NCBI GenBank assembly: GCA_963989385.1
Contig: OZ022515.1
Span: 12,680,803-12,744,802, forward strand
Origin: Ctena decussata
Taxonomy: Eukaryota > Mollusca > Bivalvia > Lucinida > Lucinidae
Reading direction: 5' to 3'
DNA: 64,000 nt
The position numbers were made by a program, and so were the translations under genes. Below, one piece after another: positions 32,401 through 41,690 of this stretch. Within the stretch, counting starts at the first letter, position 1, and each line of letters begins with the position of its first letter. Below the pieces are notes generated by a model. The model had not been told where the DNA came from. It saw only the letters and a list, made by a program, of their open reading frames with translations, and ran no database searches.

Positions 32401-35400
32401 ATTGGCGGACTGGTTTAAACCCTGCGTGCTTGGCTTGCTCTAAGACGGATTTTAATATAAAAGGCTGGAAACAATGTATTGATCCTAATATTCCTCGATT
32501 TCCGGCGGTGCTGTTAGAGGCTTGTCATTCAATGTCAAAATCGAGCAGTCCACATGAAAAATCGGTAAAGTAGCATGCTCATGAGTTGTTACCTATAATT
32601 GGCAGATTAAAAATGCCCGGTAACCGCTGTCGGTCTTGCAAATGATAAACATTTTCCATAGAGGCACGCTACGTCGAAACGACGTCGGAGGAATGTCGAT
32701 GCAACGTTATGACGCTTAATTGACGTGTATTCAAGGTTGTTCCGATGTCATAACGTTGCATCGACGTCGTCACAACGTTGTTTAGACGCTGTCTGTATGC
32801 TGGGTTGAAAGAAAAGAAAAAGAATATTGTTGTGCGATCTCCGATCATGCCGTGCATTTTGTAAAGGAGAGCTTTGTTCTGCACAAGTGAGCATAAAATC
32901 ATTACCGCATTATACCTTTTTAGAAAATATACTCGCCGAAGGTATGGTCAGAAATAAGCACCGCCCAGTCAACGAAAGGAAATCGAGGAATACACAAGCC
33001 GAATGGACACCGAAGCCAATTTAGATATAAGGCCGTACTGACATCACGCGTGACAATCAGTTTCATGCTGAACCGGCGGTTGAGCATAACAATCCGTTAG
33101 ATCTCTTTCCGGTTTCGTAGAAGAGGAGCCAAAAAAGTTAAACAAATCTTACTCATTCAGATTTTAGATTTTTTTTTTTAGTTTTTTAGAAAGAAAGAAA
33201 GATATCCGAAATCTATAAATGCTATTTTGTTAGTTAAACATTCTCCTTCAGTATGCCAAATAATTCCATAATTGGTTCTGTGATTTTCTTGATATTTATT
33301 CGCTCCTCCAAAATATCTTTTCAACACGGTCAAGGTCAGACAAAACAGGAGATAAAATAACAACATTTTATGCTCGATCTCAAAAACGAGCGATGAGCAT
33401 CCAAAGTCACCATTGCATATCAATGTAATAATTAATATCTGTCATCAACAACGACGTTTCAGTGATCAGGTACCAAGCATTGTTCTGAAATCATTGTTGA
33501 AATGGGCGAAATTTTTTGGTTCAGCATGTAATCATTAAAAATAGAAGGAAATATGTCAACATCAATCTGCTCATTTTATTCTGTTTTATGACATAAATTT
33601 TATGCTGGATATTTTTTTTGACATTTGTTAGATGTCAACTGAGAATTTTAGAATCTAGGGGTGGGGCGGGTAGAGGGTTTGTATCCGGGTACCCGAGTTC
33701 CTACTACCCGCGGGTACCCGGGTACCCACGGTCGTTACCATAGTATTTTGATCATGTCTACAGCCAGAAAATATACATTTAGAACAAAATAATAAACAAC
33801 GTAGAGCTGTCGTTTGCCCATGCTTGCATCGGAACGGTATGAAAATGTTGAAATCTCCCTGTTATGATACACAGTATAGTTTTGCAATATTTGTCATTTA
33901 TGCATACAATCACACTAAAACTTGCTAAAGTTTAATTGTAAATCAGTTGTAAATCAGTTGAAATAGAATATTTATAAACTTTTACATAATCATAAGCGCT
34001 CGGTTAACGGGATCCGCTGAGGTGCAGGGATCACGTCGATCTGCTACTACTGTGATAAATTTGTACCCGGGTAATTGGTTTACCCAACCCGAACTCGGGT
34101 ACCCGGGTACTCGTCCCATCCTTAGTAGAATCTATGTAGTTGGAAAATATATTTTAACAAAAAGCAGAACAAAGTTTATCCCATTTCCTAAAATACTTGG
34201 TGTTAATTGTTTCAATGGTTTTAAACGCATGGAACACTGACGAGTTGCTTCCCCTGAAAGTGTTTCCGTTCCCTTTAAGCTCCTGTTCTTCATATGTGTT
34301 TTTTAGGTCCCACTATGATGGGGACTATTTCGATGATCAAAAGAATTATCCACTCAGACGGTCGCACAGATATGCAGGCAGCCAGGACGGTGAGTTTATA
34401 TACAGTCAACTCTATCTCAGAGTCGTTCATTTCAAGCTACTGCTATATCAAAGTATATTTTCTTGGACCAGAAATCTTACCTGAGATACCACTAGTTTGG
34501 GGTAACAGATGTTGAGATATAAGGAAAACAGCAAAGTGTTCAAGCTATATTTTCTATATAAGAGGGTACTTTGAGCTATCTCTAAGTTCTTGAAGTTCAT
34601 TCCAATGTACTGATATCTCAAAGTAAAGGACTTGGTACGATAAGGCCCATATTTGGCCCCCAGAAAACTTATTTTTCAAAAGTTCTATTTCTATAACTAA
34701 AATGCATTCATAGGAAAGTTCTAACCTTAAATGTTACAGCAAATACAAAATCAACCAGTTTTTGCATAAAATATTTGTGTTTTTAATCTTGAACATACCC
34801 ATACCCCCAGCGGATTCTGACGAAAATGACGAATTTTGTAGCCTTTGCGGCTTTCAAAATATATGAGCCCGGCCTCCAGCACATTTTATATTCTATATGC
34901 AGACATGATTTTGATATATTAACTTGCCATGAAAATATTAAATGTGCTGGAGACCGGGCTCAATGTTTATTCTTAACTTTTTGTTACCAAACTGGCAGCG
35001 TTTGGAACATTTTCCCTGTTTTCTCAACACAAAAACGCCAATATCTCCGCTCATAGACAAAATAAACATATGTTGTGGGTATTCATTTTCTTAGTTAGAA
35101 CACAAGGATTAATTTGGTACACATTTCATTTTGATCTGTTGCAATTTTTTGGTTAGCGTCTCTGGACTTGCAAACTTGAGTGGGTGGGGTACTTTGACAG
35201 GCCTTGTGCAGTGCACAGGTAATTAGCCATGGTACCCAACGTATGAGCGTTTCATCAAAAGCCTATTATCAAGAGCTTTCAAAAGCTGTTGTAAATTACC
35301 TATTTCTTTAAAGGAAAAATTATTAGACTTAATTTTTCTTGCAATTTTCCTTCATATTATTGAACCTACATAGGCATGTCAGAAATCATGTTATTCTGAG

Positions 35401-36159
35401 AATTAACAAAGATGAAACAAATTAATTCTGCTTGTTCCCATACGCACAAATAATAGGCAATAGAAAACATTCAATTTTAAGAGAATATGAATGGGGGCCA
35501 AAAATGGCCCTTATCGTACCAGGTCCTTTCTGGAGCCAGAAAATTTACCTGAGATACCAGTAGTCTGGGATAACAGGTGTCGAGATGTAAGAAAAATGGG
35601 CAAAGTATTCTAGTTAGAGGATGCTTTGAGATATCACTGTTCGAGATATCGAGAATAGACTGTATACTTATTTCGTTTCGAGCTTATTATCAGATTTAAA
35701 TTTGCGCGCACCATATACATGATATATAGCACCAATAATTTCAACGGAGCACTGCTCGGCCAATTCCGTTGATTCACGGAATTGGCCGAGTGGCGTTTTT
35801 ACCTTCACTGCCGCCTGTGTTGTGCCGTGCACGTGGTTCCCTGTGCATCAGCTTAGTGTATATTTTTTTCATATTTTCTAGTCCTTTTGGATCGTTGGAT
35901 TCATTCTAAGTCAGTTTGAAAAAAAGTTCCGTTGAAGCCGGTGCTAGGCGGCGTGGTCAGTGTTGCAACATTAAGGACGAGTCATTTATTATCAGGTGTG
36001 TGGGTAGTGGGGGTGGGTACATTTTCATATGGTTCACCAAACATTTTCCGACCCCCCCCCCCCCCCCCCCCCCCTCTCAGTCGCACCAAAATTATGTTTT
36101 CGACCCCCCGCCCCACTCCAGGTAGGTGACGAAAAATTTTATCCCCCCCCACACACACA

Positions 36160-36198
<39 letters not shown>

Positions 36199-38308
36199 AT
36201 ATTACCCTATTGCCTTATTAATGTCAGACTGACTCAATCAAAGTCTGTATGAACCACAATGAACAGGTTTTCTAACAGGTTAATTAATCATGATTTGTTT
36301 AAATTTTGTCTGCATTTTTGCACTTTTCTTCTGCTTATGGCCATTAGAAATCTGTCGTCGAATGCTTAATAATTATAACTGTTAATAATGTTAATTGGGC
36401 CTCTCGGGGGCGGAGCCCCCAGAAGCCACAGTAGTTTTGCTGATGAAAAGGCACCTGGAGAGCTGATATCACAAATGCAGGCATTAAAATTGAAAGCAAA
36501 ATCATCTACTTGACATGATTTTACGAGACACTTTCATACTTTCATTTTACACTTCTGGAGTTCTGTCAATGCTTATGCGTTTTTTTTTTTTATCTATTTA
36601 TCTATTTTTCAGATTTGGATAGACACAGAAGGGAACCCAGCCTATATGGCTCACAAAATGATATTGATAGGTACGATGACAGAGATCGCGATTATATTCG
36701 TCGCAGATACTTGCATGAGAGGGGTTATATCGATGATCACGATTACTGGCGATTTCACCGATACCGTGACCGCGATTATTTGCTTGATCCTGATTTATAT
36801 GATGCGCGTTTGAAATACAGGTCGCGAGAGTATCGCGATAAACTCGAGAATCGACCGGACGATTGGGACAGACCACCGGTATGGTATTGTCGTCGGATTA
36901 TCGATTATGTTGATTGGCCTCCTCTTAACGGTAGCAGATACAATCGGTATCCTTCTCGGTCGATTATAAATGACCCACCGAGGGCGCCTATCGACACTGA
37001 AGAGGCTCCTCCCAGGGAACTAATTCCAAATATTCCGCGCCGAGAACCAATCCCATTTGACGATGCCCCTCCTATTGTTCGACAAAGAAAGCGAATTATC
37101 ATTGAAGAAGTTGTCCCTCCTGTTCCAGCTCTTGTTGAGGATACTGAAAAAGTAGTTTTACATATAGAACATGAGCCAGAATATATAAAAACTAATTATA
37201 AGGACTTTGGTTACTATTCTGTTGACGAGACAACCAGCCCACCTGTGCCTCCACGGAGAATGATAGGCAACGGAATTTACGATCAGAATAGGGAGGTAGA
37301 AGCGTTGTATTCCAAGCCAATAAAGTCGAACTTCAAGGTCACAGAGATAGACAACCATGGGAGAGAAATTCTAGATGGCTACGTGCGTCGGCGAGGAGAG
37401 TTCAAATCGAGGTTTGGAAATGCACCAATTGCACCAGCTGCTTTATGTGGCTTACCGATTAATCGAGTTATTCTAATTAATCGAGTTGCTCTATCACTAC
37501 GCGTATGCAGCGAATAAGTGATTAATCGATAAATCGATCCAACTTTGACTTAATCGATGTATCACTATTTTAAGAGTATATACTATTAGTATGTCCAATG
37601 TAAGCATAATATTGCATATTGCATATTTAATGCTCTCCTAAGCTGCTCATTGCATCTAGATTAAGAAGTCCATAGAAAATGTATTAAAGACATTTATTCT
37701 CTACTATATAGAGCACGGCCCCAGTTTTAAGGCCCCGTATTGACGTCAGTGCGACGTCATTTCGACGATGTCTGCCTGCTGAGTACTATTCAGAAATTTG
37801 AAGAAGGAACCATGTTCGTCAATTGTTTTTTTTTTTTGTTTTTTTTTCTTAATGGCGGGGAAATTTGTTGCATTCAAAAACTTGTTCGCCTAACTAAAAT
37901 CTACGCGCTACAAAAACTTTAAATGAGACATGTGGCACGCATTTTGTCGCAAAAAACACCTTATTTTTTGCTGAAATGGTTCGTTTTCGCTGTCTGACGA
38001 ACACTATGGCTGAGTGAGTGTGAGGCGGAGGGACTTTATTGGAGATGAGGTTCGGCTTCGTCTCCATCCCCACCTACCACCAATTAATTCACCCTGATAA
38101 ACCCCACCCCCACCCCCCTCACCCACCCCTTCCCCCAAATATTGCCATCTAAATATCTAAAACTTGTCTTCAAATATTTTTCAGAGATCCAATCGTCGAT
38201 GAGAATTTAGACCACGTGTTATATCACGGACAGGGAAACGTCACGGAAATATTCGAGCCAGCAAGTACGCCAGAACGCCCAAGACTGTCAGCGACACAAG
38301 TTTATTAA
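29281..38308 (+). CDS. Sushi-domain type I membrane protein, 3' five exons
   Basis: Coding exons are 29281-29469, 31969-32098, 34307-34389, 36613-37411 and 38185-38308. All have GT-AG sites and joining phases (1, 2, 1, 2), giving about 441 residues up to the stop. In order: one CCP/Sushi domain with four cysteines, a short stalk, a transmembrane helix followed by RRRW, then about 330 cytoplasmic residues rich in Arg, Asp and Tyr. The tail includes an SPPVPPRR motif (PxxPxR, SH3-type), a YSKP motif (possible SH2 ligand when phosphorylated) and the end ATQVY. The signal peptide and earlier exons are not found; they lie further left or outside. Sushi proteins usually act in cell-surface recognition or complement-like binding, but the ligand here is unknown. 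No named family is recognised. Confidence 0.85.
29560..30025. repeat. CGAAATTTCG self-complementary array
   Basis: About 460 bp of units like TCGAAATTTCGACTTAATAA repeat on both strands with diverged spacing. The 10-bp core CGAAATTTCG is a palindrome. The long open frame on the minus strand (29663-30031) only translates the repeat. It lies in the Sushi gene intron before the membrane exon. Confidence 0.8.
30061..30260 (-). repeat. Family A' fragment
   Basis: It contains GCTTTTGTGACTTCCTGTTT, GTTTACCTGGACAACAAAGT and GAGATTTGACCCTCAGTGAA then AAGGGAAGAAGG. These resemble the flanks of A' elements, without the central hairpin. Confidence 0.45.
30344..30677. repeat. Near-perfect palindrome, ~334 bp, copy 1
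   Basis: The outer ends are CACAGGGTATAATCGATTCC and its complement. Arms are built from GCTTCCTGCCGAGACTGTCC modules, about 45 bp each, that recur within each arm. The centre is CCGAGGCTCTCGG near 30508. Open frames on both strands (74-219 codons) follow from the symmetry and do not indicate a gene. Confidence 0.85.
31027..31260 (+). repeat. Fragment of second SINE family
   Basis: It includes GGAGAAAGATGGGCTCCGCT, TGTCCAAGATACGTTGGGCC and CTATGCTACTGGGAAC, comparable to GGGGAGAGATGGGCTCCGCC and the following text at 39990-40080. The tRNA head is missing. The proline-rich open frame over it is not a gene. Confidence 0.5.
31294..31430. repeat. Inverted-repeat element family H, copy 1
   Basis: The ends read AGGGCTGTTACGAAACGAAA and TTTCGTTCCGTAACATCCTT. 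GTTACGAAACGAAAAAG is repeated twice in each arm. The second copy is at 39034-39176. Confidence 0.75.
31471..31687. repeat. Inverted-repeat element family I, copy 1
   Basis: The ends are ACAGTCAGCTATCGATATCT and GATATCAAGAGTTGACTGT. Inside are arms AAAGTAAATTTTCTGG and CCAGAAAATTTACTTT. Other copies are at 34402, 42664 and 44572. Confidence 0.75.
31710..31952. repeat. Inverted-repeat element family D, copy 2
   Basis: It starts GCCCCGAGGTTATAAAACTT and ends AAGTTTTATAACCTCGGGGC. It ends 16 bp before the acceptor-exon boundary of the membrane exon. The remaining polypyrimidine stretch is only CTTGTTTCTTATTACAG. Confidence 0.85.
31969..32098 (+). CDS. Transmembrane exon of the Sushi gene
   Basis: The acceptor is TTATTACAG and the donor is GTAAGG. 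The exon reads YRLDTKEQ (first codon split), then a helix of about 26 hydrophobic residues beginning LLLGVLIGSGLLFLVCITS, then GDYWRRRWLR. The basic cluster after the helix places the C-terminus in the cytoplasm. Confidence 0.88.
32116..32425. repeat. Near-perfect palindrome, ~310 bp, copy 2
   Basis: The ends are GCAGGGTATAAACCAGTCC and its complement. The same GCTTCCTGCCGAGACTGTCC modules and the same CCGAGGCTCTCGG centre occur as in the copy at 30344. It begins 17 bp after the donor of the membrane exon. Confidence 0.85.
32426..33648. other. Intron with a decayed ACGTC repeat
   Basis: At about 32668-32800 ACGTCGAAACGACGTCGGAG and GTCATAACGTTGCATCGACG recall the GACGTC hairpin family in a longer, diverged form. 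The rest (32830-33640) is unassigned AT-rich intron. Confidence 0.5.
33649..34133. mobile_element. hAT-like element with 8-bp target duplication
   Basis: The octamer TAGAATCT stands at 33649-33656 and again at 34126-34133. The element ends are AGGGGTGGGGCGGGTA and TACTCGTCCCATCCTTAG, imperfect inverted repeats. GGTACCCGGGTACCC-rich subterminal parts follow. An 8-bp duplication is typical of hAT elements. No transposase is present. Confidence 0.75.
34307..34389 (+). CDS. Sushi gene exon, cytoplasmic segment 1
   Basis: The acceptor is TGTTTTTTAG and the donor is GTGAGT. The 83-bp exon reads SHYDGDYFDDQKNYPLRRSH then RYAGSQD. It joins the membrane exon in phase 2 and the large exon in phase 1. 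Confidence 0.8.
34402..35664. repeat. Family I element, split by a later insertion
   Basis: The outer ends are ACAGTCAACTCTATCTCAGA and GATATCGAGAATAGACTGTA. Homology to other family I copies stops at about 34625 and resumes at about 35530. The gap is the element at 34626-35529. Confidence 0.7.
34626..35529. mobile_element. 0.9-kb inverted-repeat element nested in family I
   Basis: The ends are AGGACTTGGTACGATAAGGC, CATATTTGGCCCCC and the complement GGGGGCCAAAAATGGCCCTT, ATCGTACCAGGTCCT. An inner pair, GAGCCCGGCCTCCAGCACAT and its complement, lies at 34865-34960. No transposase frame is seen. Confidence 0.75.
35755..35790. repeat. 15-bp perfect hairpin
   Basis: CTCGGCCAATTCCGT, a 6-base loop, and the exact complement. 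A related CTTCGGCCAATTCCGACTG occurs near 61360. Confidence 0.65.
35791..36612. other. Intron with simple repeats
   Basis: It holds a poly-C run at 36051-36074, a (GA)n run at 36164-36197 and a GC hairpin CTCTCGGGGGCGGAGCCCCC at 36402-36421. The proline- and glycine-rich open frames are products of these tracts. The acceptor TTTTTCAG ends at 36612. Confidence 0.6.
36613..37411 (+). CDS. Sushi gene large cytoplasmic exon
   Basis: The 799-bp exon encodes about 266 residues. The first part is dense in Arg, Asp and Tyr (DRYDDRDRDYIRRR, FHRYRDRDYLLDPDLYD, YRSREYRDKL). The middle is proline- and acid-rich (RREPIPFDDAPPIVRQRKR, EEVVPPVPAL). Then come TSPPVPPRRMIG, GIYDQN, ALYSKPIKSNFKV and DGYVRRRGEFKS. 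The donor at 37412 (GAG then GTTTGG) is weak but gives an in-phase join to the last exon. Without splicing the frame runs to a stop at 37517 with an unrelated tail. Confidence 0.85.
37412..38184. other. Last intron of the Sushi gene
   Basis: It contains ATTAATCGA repeats at 37455-37560, a fragment of the GACGTC family at 37735-37785 (TATTGACGTCAGTGCGACGT), T-runs and a C-rich stretch at 38095-38135. The pyrimidine tract before TTTTCAG at 38184 is normal. Confidence 0.6.
38185..38308 (+). CDS. Sushi gene last coding exon
   Basis: It reads R/DPIVDENLDHVLYHGQGNVT, then EIFEPASTPERPRLSATQVY and TAA at 38306-38308. The phase fits the donor at 37412. The ending is not a classical PDZ ligand. AATAAA occurs at 38344-38349 but belongs to the repeat that begins a few bases after the stop. 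Confidence 0.85.
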
Positions 38309-38314
38309 AATACC

Positions 38315-38680
38315 GTATTAATCCTATGAAACGCACCTGCTCTAATAAACGCCCCCTGCTTCTTTTCCGAAAATAATTCTATATTCACTTGTATAAAATC
38401 CTGTTTACTTCTCTGAATGAGTTAGCTCTTTGAACTGGGGTCTACTCTTAAAGAAAAGAATTTGCTCCTAGAAGAGCAATTTCTTTTATTTAAGAGTTTA
38501 CTCCACCCCTACTGAGAAGGGAGGCAAAAATTAGTAGAAATACTTATTCTGAAAGTATATCTATTTATATTAATACTGTATATCGGAGGTATTTACTGTT
38601 TTGCTGCAATTTCGGCTCTTAATTACCCCCCCCCCCCCCCCATTTTGTAAAATGCAACGCCCCGGGGCATTTAATAGAAT
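38315..38680 (+). repeat. Hairpin MITE family A, copy 3, in the 3' UTR
   Basis: It starts GTATTAATCCTATGAAACGC and ends CGGGGCATTTAATAG. The central hairpin is CTCTTAAAGAAAAGAATTTG and its near complement. It starts about 7 bp after the Sushi gene stop codon, so it must be transcribed if the 3' UTR extends past it. Confidence 0.75.
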
Positions 38681-39033
38681 CAATGCGGTAGAAAAGGGAC
38701 CTAGATCGTCGTATATCACGGGAAAAATACAAATTTGCTTATCTATGCTGTCGACCGATCCGTTATTGTACAAAGCGGTTGTCGATCGCGAATTCGGTCG
38801 TACACAGTACGATTACAAGAAAATTATTATATTGTTAATCGCAGTCGACCAAGCTGATACTTCTGGGGATCGTCTTGGTCGATTGGTATTGTTGCGAATA
38901 TGGGAACTGACCGGCCCGATCGACAGCACAGGTATGATCCCCATGGTATACGAGTACAAGACTCGCAAAAAGATGCTGGATAAGAAACATTGCTTTTCGC
39001 ACACATCATGTGCACACCTGGTCAACTATGTCT
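38681..39033 (+). other. Open, low-repeat segment between two MITEs
   Basis: The sequence is richer in CG steps (GTCGACC, GATCGCGAATTCGG) than its neighbours. One plus frame is open from 38601 to 39101, across both MITE edges. The unique part reads YITGKIQICLSMLSTDPLLY, then DQADTSGDRLGRLVLLRIWE and onward. No family is recognised. It could be 3' UTR of the Sushi gene, a captured gene fragment or chance. Confidence 0.3.
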
Positions 39034-39176
39034 TCAAGGATGTTATGAAACGAAAAAGAGCTGTTACGAAACGAAAAAGTCACAGTTACCAAACAACCTG
39101 ATCATCAGGCCGTTTTTGGTTACTATGATTCTTTTTCGTTTCGAAACAGCCCCTTTTCTTCTCGTAACAGCCCTTG
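39034..39176. repeat. Inverted-repeat element family H, copy 2
   Basis: The ends are CAAGGATGTTATGAAACGAA and TTCTCGTAACAGCCCTTG. The middle has arms GGTTACTATGATTC and its partner around a TGATCATCAG centre. Confidence 0.75.
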
Positions 39177-39504
39177 ACTATACATAGTTAAGCAGGGGTG
39201 CTGTATTGATGAAGATTCAGACGAGACTGCAAACTTTTAGACTAGTGTAAGTTAATCCACCGCTTTTGCGTGACGCGGCCCATGATATCAGAAAGACTCT
39301 GCGCAGATGTGCAAGTTGATATGGGGAATGACATGATTACAGGATTCACTAGCAGTGGCAAGTGGGCACGTGCACGAGCAGCGAGGACTCAGTCCAGCAT
39401 GTGTATCTGAATATTTGACTGGGGATACATTAAGCTGCTAAAGCTGGCATTCATTACGATTACATCTGTTTGCAGTCTGATCTATATCTTTACTGTTAAA
39501 CATA

Positions 39505-39746
39505 ATGTGCCGCGACACGAGAAAACCAACAAAGTGGAATGTGCGCCCAGCGCAGACTCAGATCAGCCTGGGCATCCGCCAAGTCTGATCAGAGTCTTCG
39601 CTGTCCGCATGGAGCTAGCTTAGACCCTTAGTCTCCCTTTGAGCGCGCAGCGAAGACCCTGATCAGAATTGACGGATGCCCAGGCTGAACTGAGCCTTCG
39701 CTGTGCGCAAATGCCAATTCGTTGGTTTTGTCGTGTCGCGGCTCAT
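39505..39746. repeat. Inverted-repeat element family B, copy 4
   Basis: The ends are ATGTGCCGCGACACGAGAAA and GTCGTGTCGCGGCTCAT. Inner modules are ACTCAGATCAGCCTGGGCAT and GACGGATGCCCAGGCTGAAC. Confidence 0.85.
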
Positions 39747-39859
39747 ATAGAGTTGCAAAAAAATCCTCAAATTATACAGTTAGCCGAGTGAGCACACGCC
39801 GTTGAAACAACATTTAATTGAATCAACTTTGATTTAACGTCATTACATTGACAGAGAGG

Positions 39860-40110
39860 CAGCGGATGAGTGCTTAGAGACGCTCGTTTATTATGCAGAA
39901 GGTCGCAGGTTCGAATCTGATATTTGCCAGCCGGCGACTTGGAACCTCTGTCAACCCAGCGGTAAATGGGAACCCTTTTCGAATTAGGTGAAAGGGGAGA
40001 GATGGGCTCCGCCTCTCATTATGCTGTTGCCCAAGATATAGTAGGGCTCTAATCTCTATTGTACCTGTGGCCTCTAGGGTATGGGAAACCCACTGAACAA
40101 ACACTGTGTG
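39860..40110 (+). mobile_element. Second SINE family, plus copy
   Basis: The head is decayed (GCAGCGGATGAGTGCTTAGA, B-box GTCGCAGGTTCGAATCTGA). The body includes TCAACCCAGCGGTAAATGGG, GGAGAGATGGGCTCCGCCTC and CTAGGGTATGGGAAACCCAC. It is homologous to the element at 13648-13930. Confidence 0.65.
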
Positions 40111-40404
40111 CCTTCTGGAAGACCATTTTGACCAGAGTAGGTAGTTGACTCTATAGATTGCGTGCATATTAATGTTTATTCTTTCATCTTTTTCTTTGTC
40201 TCCCCCTCTCTTCTTTTTCACTTATTTAATCGGATGTTTCCTGCCTTACATTCGCTACATTTCGTTTCTGTTCATAATACAAAAAAAATATTCATGTTGA
40301 TTAGTATTATTCAGTTTATATCCATTCCCCTCTTTTCTCCATACTAGCCCTTCTTTTCCATCGCTAATAATCATGTCTAGTTTGATGGGCTTCTGGTGGA
40401 TGAT

Positions 40405-40990
40405 TTCAAGTTTATGCTCCCCGAAGGGTGAGTATATAGTTGCCGCTTTGTCCGTCCGTCCGTCACACTTTTGTCCGGAGCATATATCGAAAGTATAAGG
40501 GTGAACTAAATGAAACTTCACACATTGATAGAGAACAACGAGGGAAAGCGCGGTGCATAAGAACCGTAACCATGTCACAAGTATTTACGAAGTTAGCAGT
40601 CTCTTTCCATTTTTTTTCAATATTTTGCTTGTCCGGAGCATATCTCCGAACGTATAAAGGGGAACTAAATGAAACTTCACACATTGATAGAAGACAATGA
40701 ATGGAAGTGCAGTGCACAAGAACCATAACCCTGTGACAAGTATTTACAAAGTTAGCTCCCTTTCCAGTTTTATTTTTCAATATTTTGCTTGGAAGGAGCA
40801 TATCTCTGAAACTATAAGGGGAGACTAAATGAAACTTCACTCATTGGTAGAAGACAATTAGAGGAAGTGCAGTGTACAAGAACCGTAACCCTATCAGAAG
40901 TATTTACGTAGTTAGCTCCCTTTCCAGTTTTTTTTTCAGTATTAAGCTTATTCCATCTATGAATGCCATTCTATTGAAGGGAGATAAATT
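40405..40990. mobile_element. Tandem-core element with (CCGT)n start
   Basis: It opens CTCCCCGAAGGGTGAG, then TTGTCCGTCCGTCCGTCACA. Three units of about 160 bp follow, each with GGAGCATATCTCYGAA, AACTAAATGAAACTTCACAC, ATTGATAGA and TATTTACRAAGTTAG. It is another pearl-like layout, reversed relative to 3725-4825. Confidence 0.65.
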
Positions 40991-41140
40991 TCGAGGTAAG
41001 ACTTTGATTATATGTAGGAAAAGTTCTTTCCTTTAAGAGCAGACCCCAGTCTGGAAATGCTACATTTTTCCAGGGAAGCAAACAGAACTTCACAAAAGTT
41101 ATTCCCCTTTGTTACAGTGTCGGAAATTATATGGCGGTAG

Positions 41141-41352
41141 AGTCGAGTCGGGTAACTTCGGACACCGGGTAAAATCGGACAGTGACATTTTTTCCTTCAT
41201 ATTTCAGTTGTTTGGTATTGAAACAAAATTCACTGGGCAAACAGTGAAAATCATGATGAGACGGCTCATTATGAGCCGTCTCATCTGGATTTTCACTGTT
41301 TGCAATGGTATGTCCGAATTTACCAGCTGTCCGAAGTTACCCGACTCGTCAC
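41141..41352. repeat. Inverted-repeat element with inner 30-bp hairpin
   Basis: The ends are AGTCGAGTCGGGTAACTTCG and CGAAGTTACCCGACTCGTCA. At the centre (41237-41303) GCAAACAGTGAAAATC and GATGAGACGGCTCAT pair with their complements. The same centre style is at 48923-48989. Confidence 0.8.
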
Positions 41353-41439
41353 TACCAATGCAACTTTTTGAAAAGACATTCGTCCTCATCCTTGCTTGTA
41401 TTTTTGCCAACTCAGGGGTAAGAAGTAATCCAACCTAAA

Positions 41440-41690
41440 ATTGTTGTATGAAATGAGTTGTGTCCCTTGACCAGTATGGAAGAAGGTAACCGTACAAGTT
41501 TTAAATATTGGGACACATTGGTCTGCAGAAACAATGTGGACCAAACTGCTCGCAAAAAAGATTCTGGGTCTACACTGTTTGCAATGCCATCTACAACTTT
41601 CAGACGTGTCACTCTTACGTAAAACCAAATTGCTGTAATCATTGTAAAAAGGTGTCCTATTTTTAGAAATTTTACGGTAACGGAGATTAT
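41440..41690 (-). repeat. Family G repeat
   Basis: It contains CAAGTTTTAAATATTGGGACA, GACCAAACTGCTCGCAAAAA, GGGTCTACACTGTTTGCAAT and GGTGTCCTATTTTTAGAAAT. The layout matches the other family G copies. Confidence 0.5.

Noticed and set aside
35916..36232. Proline-rich frames around the poly-C run
   Set aside because: They depend on poly-C and (GA)n tracts in an intron.
36615..37517. The full unspliced frame to the stop at 37517 as the natural C-terminus
   Set aside because: The last part lies in ATTAATCGA repeat text, and a donor at 37412 joins in phase to a clean terminal exon at 38185. Retention as a minor form is possible.
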